Source: Cricetibacter osteomyelitidis (GTDB lineage Bacteria > Pseudomonadota > Gammaproteobacteria > Enterobacterales > Pasteurellaceae). From it: a DNA stretch of 59,566 nucleotides. The translations under genes and the position numbers were made by a program. The notes under the pieces are model-generated. The model saw only the letters and a list, made by a program, of their open reading frames with translations, made no database searches and was not told the DNA's origin. Below are positions 48,185 to 56,956 of this stretch, piece after piece. The stretch spans positions 1 through 59,566 of the forward strand of contig NZ_SLYB01000015.1 in NCBI RefSeq assembly GCF_004340985.1, in the 5' to 3' direction. Within the stretch, counting starts at the first letter, position 1. Every line of letters begins with the position of its first letter.

Positions 48185-50125
48185 TTAGTAGCGACGAGCT
48201 TCGCTTCTGCGTTGGCGTAGCTCTTCGTAGGCTTCTTTCACTGTGTCTTTTTCTGACACGGAAGCCAAACCTACGTTCCACCAGTCGCCGTAACCGTGCA
48301 CCATGGTTTTTGGTAATACTTTCACATCAATTAAGGTAGAAACCGTTTGTTTTTTCGCATCTTCAAGTGCGGCATAAAGCTCTGCTTCGGTTTTCACTTT
48401 ATAGGTTTTACAGCCGTAAGATGCCGCATTCATGGCGAAATCAACCGGCACAAAACCACCGTCTAATTGGTTGGTTTCTTTATTTCTGAAACGGAATTCC
48501 GTTCCGAAACTGTCCATTCCGTGTCCGATTTCCAAGTTATTGATACAGCCGTTAGTCATATTATCGAATAACACGATATTAATTTTTTTGTGTTCCTGGA
48601 TAGAGGTCACTAATTCCGAGTGCAACATCATGTAAGAACCGTCGCCCAATAAGGCATAGACTTCACGCTCCGGATTGGCTATTTTCACCCCAAGCGCCGC
48701 ATTGACTTCATAGCCCATGCAGGAATAACCGTATTCAAGGTGATAGGTGTTAGTCCCTTTGGATTGCCATGTGCGTTGTAAGTCGCCCGGTAAGCTGCCC
48801 GCAGCACCGACGATCACCGCCGTATCATCAACAGTTTCATTTAAAATACCCAACACACGAGATTGAGTCATGCTGGATCCGGTGAGTTTGATGAATTCAT
48901 CAAACACGGCATCTGTATCTAAGCGGTCATCCACTTCCGGCACAAAATCTTTACCGGTGTAAACAGCGTGATATACGCGATCTAATTCGATCGCAAATAA
49001 TTCGCGCACTTGTGCAACCCGCCCTCCCCATTGAGCAGAATAACCGGTCGGTTTTAAAAGTGCGGTCAATTGTTCTAACGTTTCTTTGGCATCTGCGGTG
49101 ACTTGTACGCCATCTAATTTATAGGCATCGAAACGTGCGGCATTGATGTTCAAATAAGTTACATCCGGATTTTGGAAAATCCATTTTGACGAAGTGGTAA
49201 AGTCGGTATAACGGGTACCGATGCCGATAATTAAATCCGCCTCTTTAGCCAATAAGTTGGCACTTAAACAACCGGTTTCACCTACCCCGCCTACATTCAA
49301 ATAATAGTCGGAAACTACCGCACTTTTACCGGCTTGAGTTTCTGCAAACGGAATATTGAAAGCTTCGGCGAATGCTTTGAGTTGTTCAGCCGCTTCGGAA
49401 TAACGCACACCACCACCGCTTACGATTAACGGTTTTTTCTTGGATTTAATTAACTCAACGGCTTGAGCAAGCATGGCTTTGGTTGGTGGCGTACGTTCAA
49501 TACGGTGAATACGTTTTTGTAAGAAATAATCCGGGAAATCATAGGATTCGCCCTGCACGTCTTGTGGCAAACAAAGTGTTACCGCACCGGTATCTGCCGG
49601 ATCCGTTAATACACGCATGGCATTAATACAAGCGGTCATCAACTGCTCAGGGCGATTAATGCGATCCCAATATTTACTCACTGCACGGAAGCCGTCATTG
49701 GTAGTGAGGGTCAAATCGTGGAATTGTTCCATCTGTTGCAATACGGGATCCGGTTGACGAGTGGCAAATGTATCACCCGGTAAAAAGAGTACGGGAATAC
49801 GGTTAGCGGTCGCGGTTGCTGCCGCAGTAATCATATTTGCCGCACCGGGTCCCACAGAAGAGGTACAAGCATAGATTTTTTTACGTAAATTCTGCTTTGC
49901 GAATCCCATTGCCGCGTGTGCCATGCCTTGTTCATTACGCCCTTGGCGTAAAATTAAATCGCCGCTGTCTTGTTCTAAAGCTTGTCCCAGCCCTAATACA
50001 TTTCCGTGTCCGAATATACCAAAAATACCTTCAACAAATTTCGTTACTTTGCCGTCAAATTCAACATATTGATTATCAAGGAATTTAATGAGTGCTTGAG
50101 CAACGGTTAGTTTGACTGTTTTCAT
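48185..50125 (-). CDS. iolD: 3D-(3,5/4)-trihydroxycyclohexane-1,2-dione hydrolase
   Basis: A 646-residue thiamine diphosphate enzyme that opens the ring of the dione to 5-deoxy-glucuronate. The N-terminal catalytic glutamate region is [15 protein letters not shown]-binding domain motif [15 protein letters not shown]...[15 protein letters not shown] is near residues 490-535. Size and order match IolD rather than other acetolactate synthase relatives. First gene of the minus-strand iolD-iolE-iolG operon and divergent from ansB, with an operator-CRP composite in between. Confidence 0.95.
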   Translation of the reverse strand: MKTVKLTVAQALIKFLDNQYVEFDGKVTKFVEGIFGIFGHGNVLGLGQALEQDSGDLILRQGRNEQGMAHAAMGFAKQNLRKKIYACTSSVGPGAANMITAAATATANRIPVLFLPGDTFATRQPDPVLQQMEQFHDLTLTTNDGFRAVSKYWDRINRPEQLMTACINAMRVLTDPADTGAVTLCLPQDVQGESYDFPDYFLQKRIHRIERTPPTKAMLAQAVELIKSKKKPLIVSGGGVRYSEAAEQLKAFAEAFNIPFAETQAGKSAVVSDYYLNVGGVGETGCLSANLLAKEADLIIGIGTRYTDFTTSSKWIFQNPDVTYLNINAARFDAYKLDGVQVTADAKETLEQLTALLKPTGYSAQWGGRVAQVRELFAIELDRVYHAVYTGKDFVPEVDDRLDTDAVFDEFIKLTGSSMTQSRVLGILNETVDDTAVIVGAAGSLPGDLQRTWQSKGTNTYHLEYGYSCMGYEVNAALGVKIANPEREVYALLGDGSYMMLHSELVTSIQEHKKINIVLFDNMTNGCINNLEIGHGMDSFGTEFRFRNKETNQLDGGFVPVDFAMNAASYGCKTYKVKTEAELYAALEDAKKQTVSTLIDVKVLPKTMVHGYGDWWNVGLASVSEKDTVKEAYEELRQRRSEARRY

Positions 50126-50203
50126 CTTATACTCCTAGGATGTAATGAACTATGAATTCGTTTGAAACAAGTATAAGTAAATTTATTTCAAATGAAATGA
50201 TTT

Positions 50204-50239
50204 TGGAAAAAAAATTTCATTTTTGTGACAGAGATCAAA
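50204..50239 (-). promoter_or_regulatory. CRP-operator composite upstream of iolD
   Basis: On the minus strand a CRP-like TTTGA-N6-TCACA (50239-50224) is followed after 4 bases by TGAAA-TTTTTT-TTCCA (50219-50204). The block 50228-50210 is identical to the 19 bases upstream of iolA and iolH. Also near is an ATTTCA/TGAAAT palindrome (50185-50198). Confidence 0.6.
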
Positions 50240-50310
50240 CATTTTATGAGAAAAATAAATTTTTTGATTTTCAAATAAACGGAATGCGTGTTGAAAAACG
50301 ATTTAATTTT

Positions 50311-50324
50311 TTGATATTCATCAC
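50311..50324 (+). promoter_or_regulatory. Candidate FNR box upstream of ansB
   Basis: TTGAT-ATTC-ATCAC matches the FNR consensus at 9 of 10 positions, 84 bases before the ansB start. E. coli ansB is known to depend on FNR and CRP, and a CRP-like site is 72 bases further upstream. Confidence 0.5.
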
Positions 50325-50407
50325 ATATTTCATATTTAATGGTTTTCAAATGAAAAAAAATCAGAATAATGAAAAGGTCTTTAACTAATCCAAAAGGAGT
50401 ATTCAAA

Positions 50408-51460
50408 ATGAAATTAAAAGGTCTTGCTGTTGCGATAACGTTAGGATTATCATCTTTCGCAGTAGCTGCACAAAATAACTTGCCGAATATCACAATTTTA
50501 GCCACCGGCGGTACGATTGCCGGCAGCGGTAAAAGTGCGGTGGATTCTGCTTATAAAGCAGGCCAACTCACTATTGATACACTTATTGAAGCGGTGCCTG
50601 AAATGCAGCAAATTGCCAACATTAAAGGTGAGCAAATTGTGAAAATCGGCTCGCAAGATATGAGTGATGATGTGTGGTTAAAACTTACTAAAGCCATTAA
50701 TCAGCAATGTGCGAACACCAATGGATTTGTGATTACTCACGGCACGGATACCATGGAAGAAACCGCTTATTTCCTTGATTTAACGGTGAAATGTGAAAAA
50801 CCGGTGGTTTTGGTCGGAGCGATGCGTCCGGCAACAGAGAAAAGTGCGGACGGTCCGTTGAATTTATATAACGCTGTGGTGGTTGCTGCGGATAAAAAAT
50901 CTGCCGGTCGCGGTGTACTTGTAGCGATGAATGGTGAAGTATTGGGAGCGAGAGATGTGACCAAAACTAGCACGACAGCGGTACAAACCTTTGATTCACC
51001 GAATTTCGGATCGCTCGGTTATATTCATAACAGTAAAGTGGATTACGAACGTTCACCGGAAAGCAAGCATACGGTCAACACGCCGTTTAATGTGGATAAT
51101 TTGAATGAATTACCAAAAGTGGGTATCGTCTATGCTTATGCCAATATGCCCACAGAACCATTAAAATCCTTGTTGGATGCCGGTTATCAAGGTATTGTCA
51201 CCGCCGGTGTAGGTAACGGTAATGTGAATGCGGCAAATTTTGCTTTATTGGAACAAGCAGCTCAAAACGGCGTTGCGGTAGTGCGTTCTTCCCGTGTACC
51301 GACCGGTTATACTACTCGTGATGCGGAAGTGGATGACTCTAAATACGGTTTTAGTGCTTCAGGAACGCTTAATCCGCAAAAAGCACGTGTGCTATTACAA
51401 TTAGCCCTCACTCAAACCAAAGATCCGAAAGTGATTCAGCAATATTTTGAAGATTTCTAA
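50408..51460 (+). CDS. ansB: Periplasmic L-asparaginase II
   Basis: A 350-residue asparaginase with a Sec signal (1-20 or so, ending AVAA). The nucleophile threonine is in LATGGTIAGSG and the second catalytic set in THGTDTMEETA, with the Lys in GAMRPAT context. It hydrolyses asparagine to aspartate and ammonia; aspartate can feed fumarate respiration. The ATG at 50408 is preceded by AAAGGAG; an in-frame ATG at 50369 would spoil the signal peptide. It stands between iolD and an araC gene without a clear metabolic link to inositol. Terminator follows. Confidence 0.93.
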   Translation: MKLKGLAVAITLGLSSFAVAAQNNLPNITILATGGTIAGSGKSAVDSAYKAGQLTIDTLIEAVPEMQQIANIKGEQIVKIGSQDMSDDVWLKLTKAINQQCANTNGFVITHGTDTMEETAYFLDLTVKCEKPVVLVGAMRPATEKSADGPLNLYNAVVVAADKKSAGRGVLVAMNGEVLGARDVTKTSTTAVQTFDSPNFGSLGYIHNSKVDYERSPESKHTVNTPFNVDNLNELPKVGIVYAYANMPTEPLKSLLDAGYQGIVTAGVGNGNVNAANFALLEQAAQNGVAVVRSSRVPTGYTTRDAEVDDSKYGFSASGTLNPQKARVLLQLALTQTKDPKVIQQYFEDF

Positions 51461-51482
51461 TAATTAACTTGATTTAAAAGTG

Positions 51483-51514
51483 CGGTGGATTTTTCAGAAA
51501 ATTCACCGTTTTTT
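51483..51514 (+). terminator. Intrinsic terminator after ansB
   Basis: CGGTGGATTTT (51483-51493) pairs with AAAATTCACCG (51498-51508) with one G-T pair, followed by T residues. The left arm overlaps an uptake signal. Confidence 0.75.
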
Positions 51515-51648
51515 ATTCCTCATAGCCCTATGGATTTTGATTGATAATTCATTTCGGAATATAAAAGTCACTTTGGTTAGGCTAATTTTTATTGCATAAT
51601 AATGAGTAATTCATTAGGAGCAAGCAATGCTTGAATAAAGGATATCTC

Positions 51649-52509
51649 ATGCTGCAATACACTCTTGCCGAGCAAAAAATTTCTATTTTTGAAAACTGTC
51701 AACAGCCCAAATTGTTATTTATTGCCAATACCTGTGATGAATCGGGTATGCACCCGAGAATGTTGCATAAACATGATGACCATTTGGAAATCGTATTTGT
51801 AGCCAAAGGTTACGGTAATTATATGATTGACGGTCAGCAATATGATACTAAAGAAGGGGATATTCTGATTTTTAATCAAGGTGTGATTCATGATGAAATG
51901 GCACAGTTAAATTCCACGATGACTTTCTATTGTTGCGGCATTACGAATCTGAAATTAAAAGGTTTGGCTCAGAATTGTTTATTTGATGTGGATGCTCCGG
52001 CAGTGATTCAAAGCGGTGAATATAAGCCCATCATTGAACAATTATTATCCTTAATGTTTACTCAGGCGAAAACACAGCACAATTATACGCCGGAATTTTG
52101 TCATCATCTGTTAGTATCATTGCTAGCGGTGATTGTCAATTTACCGAAAACAGCGATTAAAACAATTTTTTATAAAAAACTCACCTTAGTCGATCAAGTG
52201 CGGGAATTTTTAGAACGACATTATGCGGAAAATTTGAGCTTGCCCGACATTGCCGCACGTTTTAATGTAAGTACCTATTACCTTTCCCATTTGTTTAAAG
52301 CCAAAACCGGTTTTTCACCCATTCAGTATTTAAACCGCTGCCGTATTGGAGAAGCTCAATCTTTACTGCAATTTTCTAAACAAAGCATTACCCAAGTTGC
52401 TTCTACGGTGGGCTATGAAAACACCAATTATTTTACCGTAGCCTTTTCCAATGCTATCGGTATCTCGCCGAGTGCTTATCGTAATTTATGGGCAGGAAAA
52501 AATAAGTAA
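51649..52509 (+). CDS. AraC-family regulator of the second inositol-like set
   Basis: A 286-residue AraC-type regulator with a cupin-like N-terminal domain (about 25-110; MLHKHDDHLEIVFVAKGYGNYMI) and a C-terminal double helix-turn-helix (about 185-283; LSLPDIAARFNVSTYYLSHLFKAKTGFSPIQYL, ITQVASTVGYENTNYFTVAF). The ATG at 51649 has AAGGA upstream; a TTG six codons earlier is less likely. It precedes the iolG-like gene by 169 bases. A degraded close copy of its first third is at 56428-56731. Confidence 0.85.
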   Translation: MLQYTLAEQKISIFENCQQPKLLFIANTCDESGMHPRMLHKHDDHLEIVFVAKGYGNYMIDGQQYDTKEGDILIFNQGVIHDEMAQLNSTMTFYCCGITNLKLKGLAQNCLFDVDAPAVIQSGEYKPIIEQLLSLMFTQAKTQHNYTPEFCHHLLVSLLAVIVNLPKTAIKTIFYKKLTLVDQVREFLERHYAENLSLPDIAARFNVSTYYLSHLFKAKTGFSPIQYLNRCRIGEAQSLLQFSKQSITQVASTVGYENTNYFTVAFSNAIGISPSAYRNLWAGKNK

Positions 52510-52540
52510 TAGCAAAATTTTGAAGGTCCATTACAGAATT

Positions 52541-52556
52541 TGTGATACAGATCGCA
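52541..52556. promoter_or_regulatory. Candidate CRP site upstream of the second iolG-like gene
   Basis: TGTGA-TACAGA-TCGCA differs from the consensus core at one position and lies about 123 bases before the start at 52679. No TGAAA-N6-TTTCA repeat is attached here, unlike at the iolA, iolH and iolD promoters. Confidence 0.55.
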
Positions 52557-52678
52557 AAAATTTTGCTAATTTTCCTTGTAAAAAAACAACAAATCAAATT
52601 TTCCTCCGATTTATCTCTCCTATACTACACATAACAAATTAATCGTTCACTCTCATTTCAAAATGTAAGGAGAAGTAT

Positions 52679-53698
52679 ATGGTAGTAAGAATCGGTGTAG
52701 TCGGAACCGGAGCAATCGGCCAAGATCATATTGTGCGTTTAAGCGGCAAGATTGCCGGTGCCAAAGTAGTGGCGGTTAACGACATCAGTTCGGATAACGC
52801 AAAAATAGCGGCGGAAAAAGCCGGCGGAGCAAAAATTTATCAAGATCCGCACGCGCTAATCAAAGCAGATGATGTAGATGCAGTGGTGGTCACCTCTTGG
52901 GGTCCGAGCCACGAAGAATTTGTAAGCGCCGCCATTCAAGCCGGCAAATATGTTTTCTGTGAAAAACCGCTAGCCACTACGGCACAGGGCTGTAAAAATA
53001 TTGTGGAAGCGGAATTAAAACGCGGCAAGCGCTTACTACAATTGGGTTTTATGCGTCCTTTTGACCGCACTTACCGCACCTTAAAAGAAGCCTTAAACAA
53101 TAATATAGTCGGTCGTCCGTTAATGGTTAACTGCAAACATTTCAATCCTGCCGTGCCGGACAGCTATACCACGGAAATGGGCGTTGTGGACAGCCACGTA
53201 CACGAAATCGATGTACTACGTTGGTTACTCAACGATGACTACAAATCAGCCCGAGTGCAATTCCCTCGCAGCACCTCTCGTGCCAAAGAAGGTGTAAAAG
53301 ATCCGCAAATCGTCACTTTGGAAACCAAATCCGGCATTATTATCACCACTCAAATTTTTGTAAATTGTCATTACGGTTACGATATTCACTGTGAAGTGAT
53401 TGGTGAAGACGGTATTGTCAGCCTGCCTGAACCGAATCTGGCCTGGGTGCGTAAAGACGGACAATTACAGCGTGAAATCTTTATGGATTGGAAAAAACGT
53501 TTTATCGAAGCCTATGATGTAGAACTACAAGCCTTTGTTGACGGTGTAATTAAAGGTGAAATCACAGAAGGAGCAACCGCTTGGGACGGCTATGTAGCCT
53601 CCGTCACCGCCGATGCTTGTGCAAAATCACAAAAAACCGGCAACGCAGAACCGATAGAATTGCCTGAAACACCACTGTTTTATGCAAAAAATCAATAA
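52679..53698 (+). CDS. IolG-like dehydrogenase, intact paralogue of the broken copy
   Basis: A 339-residue Gfo/Idh/MocA dehydrogenase with GVVGTGAIGQDH, FCEKPLATTAQ and VDSHVHEIDVLRWLL. By eye it is roughly two-thirds identical to the interrupted gene at 43746-44765 and clearly less like the main IolG. It should oxidise an inositol or a related cyclitol; scyllo- or D-chiro-inositol are reasonable guesses given a neighbouring isomerase. It has AAGGAG upstream. The isomerase gene follows after 38 bases. Confidence 0.85.
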   Translation: MVVRIGVVGTGAIGQDHIVRLSGKIAGAKVVAVNDISSDNAKIAAEKAGGAKIYQDPHALIKADDVDAVVVTSWGPSHEEFVSAAIQAGKYVFCEKPLATTAQGCKNIVEAELKRGKRLLQLGFMRPFDRTYRTLKEALNNNIVGRPLMVNCKHFNPAVPDSYTTEMGVVDSHVHEIDVLRWLLNDDYKSARVQFPRSTSRAKEGVKDPQIVTLETKSGIIITTQIFVNCHYGYDIHCEVIGEDGIVSLPEPNLAWVRKDGQLQREIFMDWKKRFIEAYDVELQAFVDGVIKGEITEGATAWDGYVASVTADACAKSQKTGNAEPIELPETPLFYAKNQ

Positions 53699-53736
53699 AA
53701 AACCACCGCACTTTAAACTTAAAGAAGGAGCATACC

Positions 53737-54681
53737 ATGATGGAATTATCTTTATGTACCGACGTACTCGGCAATCTTTCTTATCCGGAAATGTTGAACA
53801 AAGTAAAATCCTACGGCATTAATGCTGTGGAAATGTGTGCCGGTGGGTGGTCACCTTGTCCACACGTGAAAACCGCAGAACTATTGGCTGATCCGCAAAA
53901 ATTAGCGGATTTCAAAGCGGAATTGGATAAACGCGAAATGAAAATTGCCGCTCTGAACTGCTCCGGTAATCCGCTTTGTCCGGGAGAATTAGGTGAACTA
54001 CACACCAAAACCGCTTACGCCACCGTGGAACTTGCCGGTAAATTAGGGGTGAAAAAAATCGTAATGATGAGCGGCTTGCCGGCTGCCAGTGCGGAAGATA
54101 AAACCCCGAACTGGATCACATCAACCATTTCCTGGCCGGACTATATGCCGGCAGTGGTAGATTATCAATGGAATCAAGTGGCGATTCCGTGGTGGAAAAA
54201 ATTTGTTGAACACGCTAAAAAACACGGTGTAGAAAAAATCGCTTTGGAAGAATTTCCAAGCCAATTAGTCTATAACCCGTCAACCTTGCTTCGCTTGCGT
54301 AATGCAGTGGACAATATGATCGGTATGAATCTTGACCCGTCTCACTTAATTGCAATGGGAGCCGATCCGATTGCGGCAATCCGTGTCTTAGACGGTGCGA
54401 TTTATCACGTACACGGAAAAGACACCCGTATCGAACGCGGCCTTTCCGACATCGACGGTTTATTGGAATACAAACCGGTGACAGAATCCAAAGATCGTAC
54501 TTGGAACTATGTAGCAGTAGGCTGCGATCAAGAGCTGAAATGGTGGAAAGAATTTTTCTCCGTGCTTAGTATGCACGGTTACAACGACTACGTTTCGTTA
54601 GAAATGGAAGATCTGACGATGTCCGTAGAAGCTGGATTACGTACTTCAATTGATGCATTAAATGCAACATTGAGTAAATAA
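53737..54681 (+). CDS. Sugar phosphate isomerase/epimerase-family TIM barrel
   Basis: A 314-residue xylose-isomerase-like TIM barrel. Probable metal ligands lie in ALEEFPSQLVYNP, MNLDPSHLIAMGADP, YHVHGKDTRI and VSLEMEDLTM. It is not IolE, IolH or IolI by motif, though it belongs to the same superfamily. Its position after the iolG-like dehydrogenase and before a sugar porter suggests isomerisation or epimerisation of a keto-inositol or other keto-sugar. The exact reaction cannot be read from the sequence. Confidence 0.75.
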   Translation: MMELSLCTDVLGNLSYPEMLNKVKSYGINAVEMCAGGWSPCPHVKTAELLADPQKLADFKAELDKREMKIAALNCSGNPLCPGELGELHTKTAYATVELAGKLGVKKIVMMSGLPAASAEDKTPNWITSTISWPDYMPAVVDYQWNQVAIPWWKKFVEHAKKHGVEKIALEEFPSQLVYNPSTLLRLRNAVDNMIGMNLDPSHLIAMGADPIAAIRVLDGAIYHVHGKDTRIERGLSDIDGLLEYKPVTESKDRTWNYVAVGCDQELKWWKEFFSVLSMHGYNDYVSLEMEDLTMSVEAGLRTSIDALNATLSK

Positions 54682-54814
54682 TCAGGCTTAATTTCACGTT
54701 AATATGTTTAAAAGATCAAAAGCGGCTTAACACACCGCTTTTTAATAAAATGAATTTTATCAAATTGATATTTTAAATCCGCCATTTATTTTGAAATTTG
54801 TGAAATGGCTCTGT

Positions 54815-54870
54815 TTAATCCGATTTATTTAGCCTATTAATCTATTTTTTCGTCCAAATTAAGCGGGACG
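54815..54870 (+). promoter_or_regulatory. Candidate regulator site upstream of the second transporter
   Basis: TTAATCCGA (54815-54823) and, further on, TTTTTTCGTCCAAATTA (about 54844-54860) resemble two elements found upstream of iolI (45653-45780). The gap between the isomerase gene and the transporter is 259 bases, long enough for its own promoter. Confidence 0.35.
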
Positions 54871-54940
54871 ATTTAAACTGCAAATTTTAATATACCGCTG
54901 ATAATCAAATAAACAGTCAAATAAACACAAGGAGATCTTT

Positions 54941-56351
54941 ATGCAGGCAAATGTAGAAAAACGCCATAATATGAAGTATATCGTGATGATTAGTATCGTA
55001 GCCTCCTTAGGCGGTTTATTGTTCGGTTATGATACTTCCGTTATTTCCGGAGCTATCGGACCATTAAAAGAATACTTTAACCTGAACCCTGCCGAAACAG
55101 GATGGGCAGTGTCTAATGTGGTTATCGGCTGTATTATCGGTGCTTATGTTTCCGGTGAGATAGCTCGTAAATTAGGGCGTAAAAAAACCTTAATTATCGC
55201 CGCACTTTTATTTACTATCAGTGCTATAGGTTCTGCACTCGCCACTAATTTCGTTTGGTTTGTTATTTATCGAATGATTGGCGGTTTAGCGGTAGGTATC
55301 GCATCAGCTATTTCACCAATGTACATATCCGAAGTTGCCCCGAAAAATTACCGTGGCACGGCAACAGCCATGAACTCTTTTGCTATTGTATTCGGTCAAA
55401 TCTTGATTTTCTATATTAACTACCAATTAGCACAGGGTATGGCAAGAGAATGGTTGGTTAATCTCGGCTGGCGTTATATGTTGGGTTCTGAAGCAATTCC
55501 TTGCATTATGTTCTTATTGGCAGTTGCTTTTATTCCGGAATCACCTCGTTGGAACGCAATGCGCGGACGTGATGATTTGGCTTTTGTTACGCTTTCTAAA
55601 ATTTCCAACCCGACCCATGCACAAAATTTACTCACAGAAATAAAATCCTCAATCGCCCGTGAAGACGGTCAACGGCAAAAACAAAAATTGGATTTTAAAC
55701 GCGACGGCACAATGTTTATTCTAATGGTCGGTATCGGCATTGCAGTGATCTCACAACTTAGCGGTATTAACGTAATGATGTACTATGCACCGCTTGTGCT
55801 TGAGCGTGTGGTCGGCAGTGCGGAAGAAGCCTTGTTCCAAACCATCTGGATTGGCGTAGGTCAATTGGTAGGGGTAACTATCGGTTTCACTTTATTTGAC
55901 AAAGTCGGTCGCTTGCCATTAATGAAAAACGGTGTTTTAGGCTCTATCCTTGGCTTATTAATCACTTCTTATGCGATGTACACTCAAAACCCAGGCTACC
56001 TTGCGTTAATCGGTATGTTTATCTTTATGGTGTCTTTCGGCATGTCTTGGGGTGTCGTTATGTGGGTACTGTTAGGTGAAATATTCCCGAACCATATGCG
56101 TGCTCAGGGTATGGGCGTTGCAGTGGCCTTTCGTGTGGATCGCCAACTTCGTGGTTTCCCAAGGCTTCCCGATGATCAACGAAAATCAATACTTGGTTGA
56201 AAAATTCAACGGCGTTTTCCCGATGTGGTTATTCGCCGGCGTGGCAACCTTGGGCTTCTGGTTCTTGGTTCGTTGTCTACCGGAAACCAAAGGCGTATCT
56301 TTGGAAAAAATGGAACAATTAATGTTGGATAAACGCGACGGTAAAATCTAG
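54941..56351 (+). pseudogene. IolT-like sugar porter with a frameshift
   Basis: A second MFS sugar porter closely similar to the IolT at 39872-41293 (GGLLFGYDTSVISGA, GEIARKLGRKKTL, PESPRWNAMRGRDDLAF, SQLSGINVMMYYAP). The frame breaks at about 56131-56136: after VAVAF the first frame runs 20 odd codons to a stop at 56200, while the next frame continues WIANFVVSQGFPMINENQY through PETKGVSLEKMEQLM to 56351. One extra base (or two missing) explains it. The shifted product would lack the last two helices and is likely inactive. A sequencing error is possible. Confidence 0.85.
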
Positions 56352-56376
56352 TGTATCAATCCCATTTGTTTAACAC

Positions 56377-56424
56377 AAAGTGCGGTGGATTTTGAAAAAG
56401 TTTTGAAACTGACCGCACTTTTAT
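56377..56424. terminator. Terminator formed by inverted uptake signals
   Basis: AAAGTGCGGT (56377-56386) and ACCGCACTTT (56412-56421) are facing uptake signals forming a 10-base stem behind the second transporter gene, followed by a short T-rich run. Confidence 0.6.
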
Positions 56425-56427
56425 TTT

Positions 56428-56731
56428 CAAAAATTCTATTTTTGAAAACAATAACTTGCCGAAATTATTTACATTACCGGTACGCAGGATATGGAGTAGT
56501 ATTTCCCGCGAATGATGCATAAACACGAAAATCATCTGGAAATTGTGTTTGTGGCAAAAGAGCGGGGCAATCATATTATCGGCAGTACAAAATATGAAAC
56601 CCGTGAAAGGGATATTTTGATTTTCAATCGCGGTGTGGTGCACGATGAAATAGCTCAGGTGAATTCCGATATGCCGACGTATTGTTGAGATATCGTCAAT
56701 CTGCATATTAAAGGAATGGCACCCAATTGAT
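56428..56731 (+). pseudogene. Degraded araC fragment
   Basis: In pieces and with frame changes the plus strand reads IFENNNLPKL, then MMHKHENHLEIVFVAKERGNHII, YETRERDILIFNRGVVHDEIAQVNSDM, TAT TGT stop, and IVNLHIKGMAPN. These follow residues about 14-110 of the AraC regulator at 51649 in order. At least one frameshift and two stops are present and the DNA-binding part is missing. It is a decayed duplicate, placed at the far end of the second inositol-like set. Confidence 0.85.
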
Positions 56732-56920
56732 ACGCAACTGCGTTACAGCTATCGGCATTATAAATCCGACCGGCGTAAAATTGCCGAAGCGGACGATATA
56801 GAAGCAGACGATATAGATGTTGTCATATAGTCTACATATTTGGTTAGAGCGTAGTATAAAGGAGAAAAGAACAAACTTATCGTATAAAAGTATGTACAAA
56901 AATTCTATTTACTATATTAT

Positions 56921-56939
56921 GATAATGAAAATTATTCTT
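56921..56939. promoter_or_regulatory. Fur box of the second TonB-dependent receptor
   Basis: GATAATGAAAATTATTCTT matches the 19-base Fur consensus at 15 positions and ends 17 bases before the receptor start. Confidence 0.75.
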
Positions 56940-56956
56940 AATTAAAGGATTTTATT

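Noticed and set aside
56356-56706. A minus-strand frame opposite the araC fragment
   Set aside because: The plus strand has clear protein similarity to the intact AraC; the opposite frame has none.
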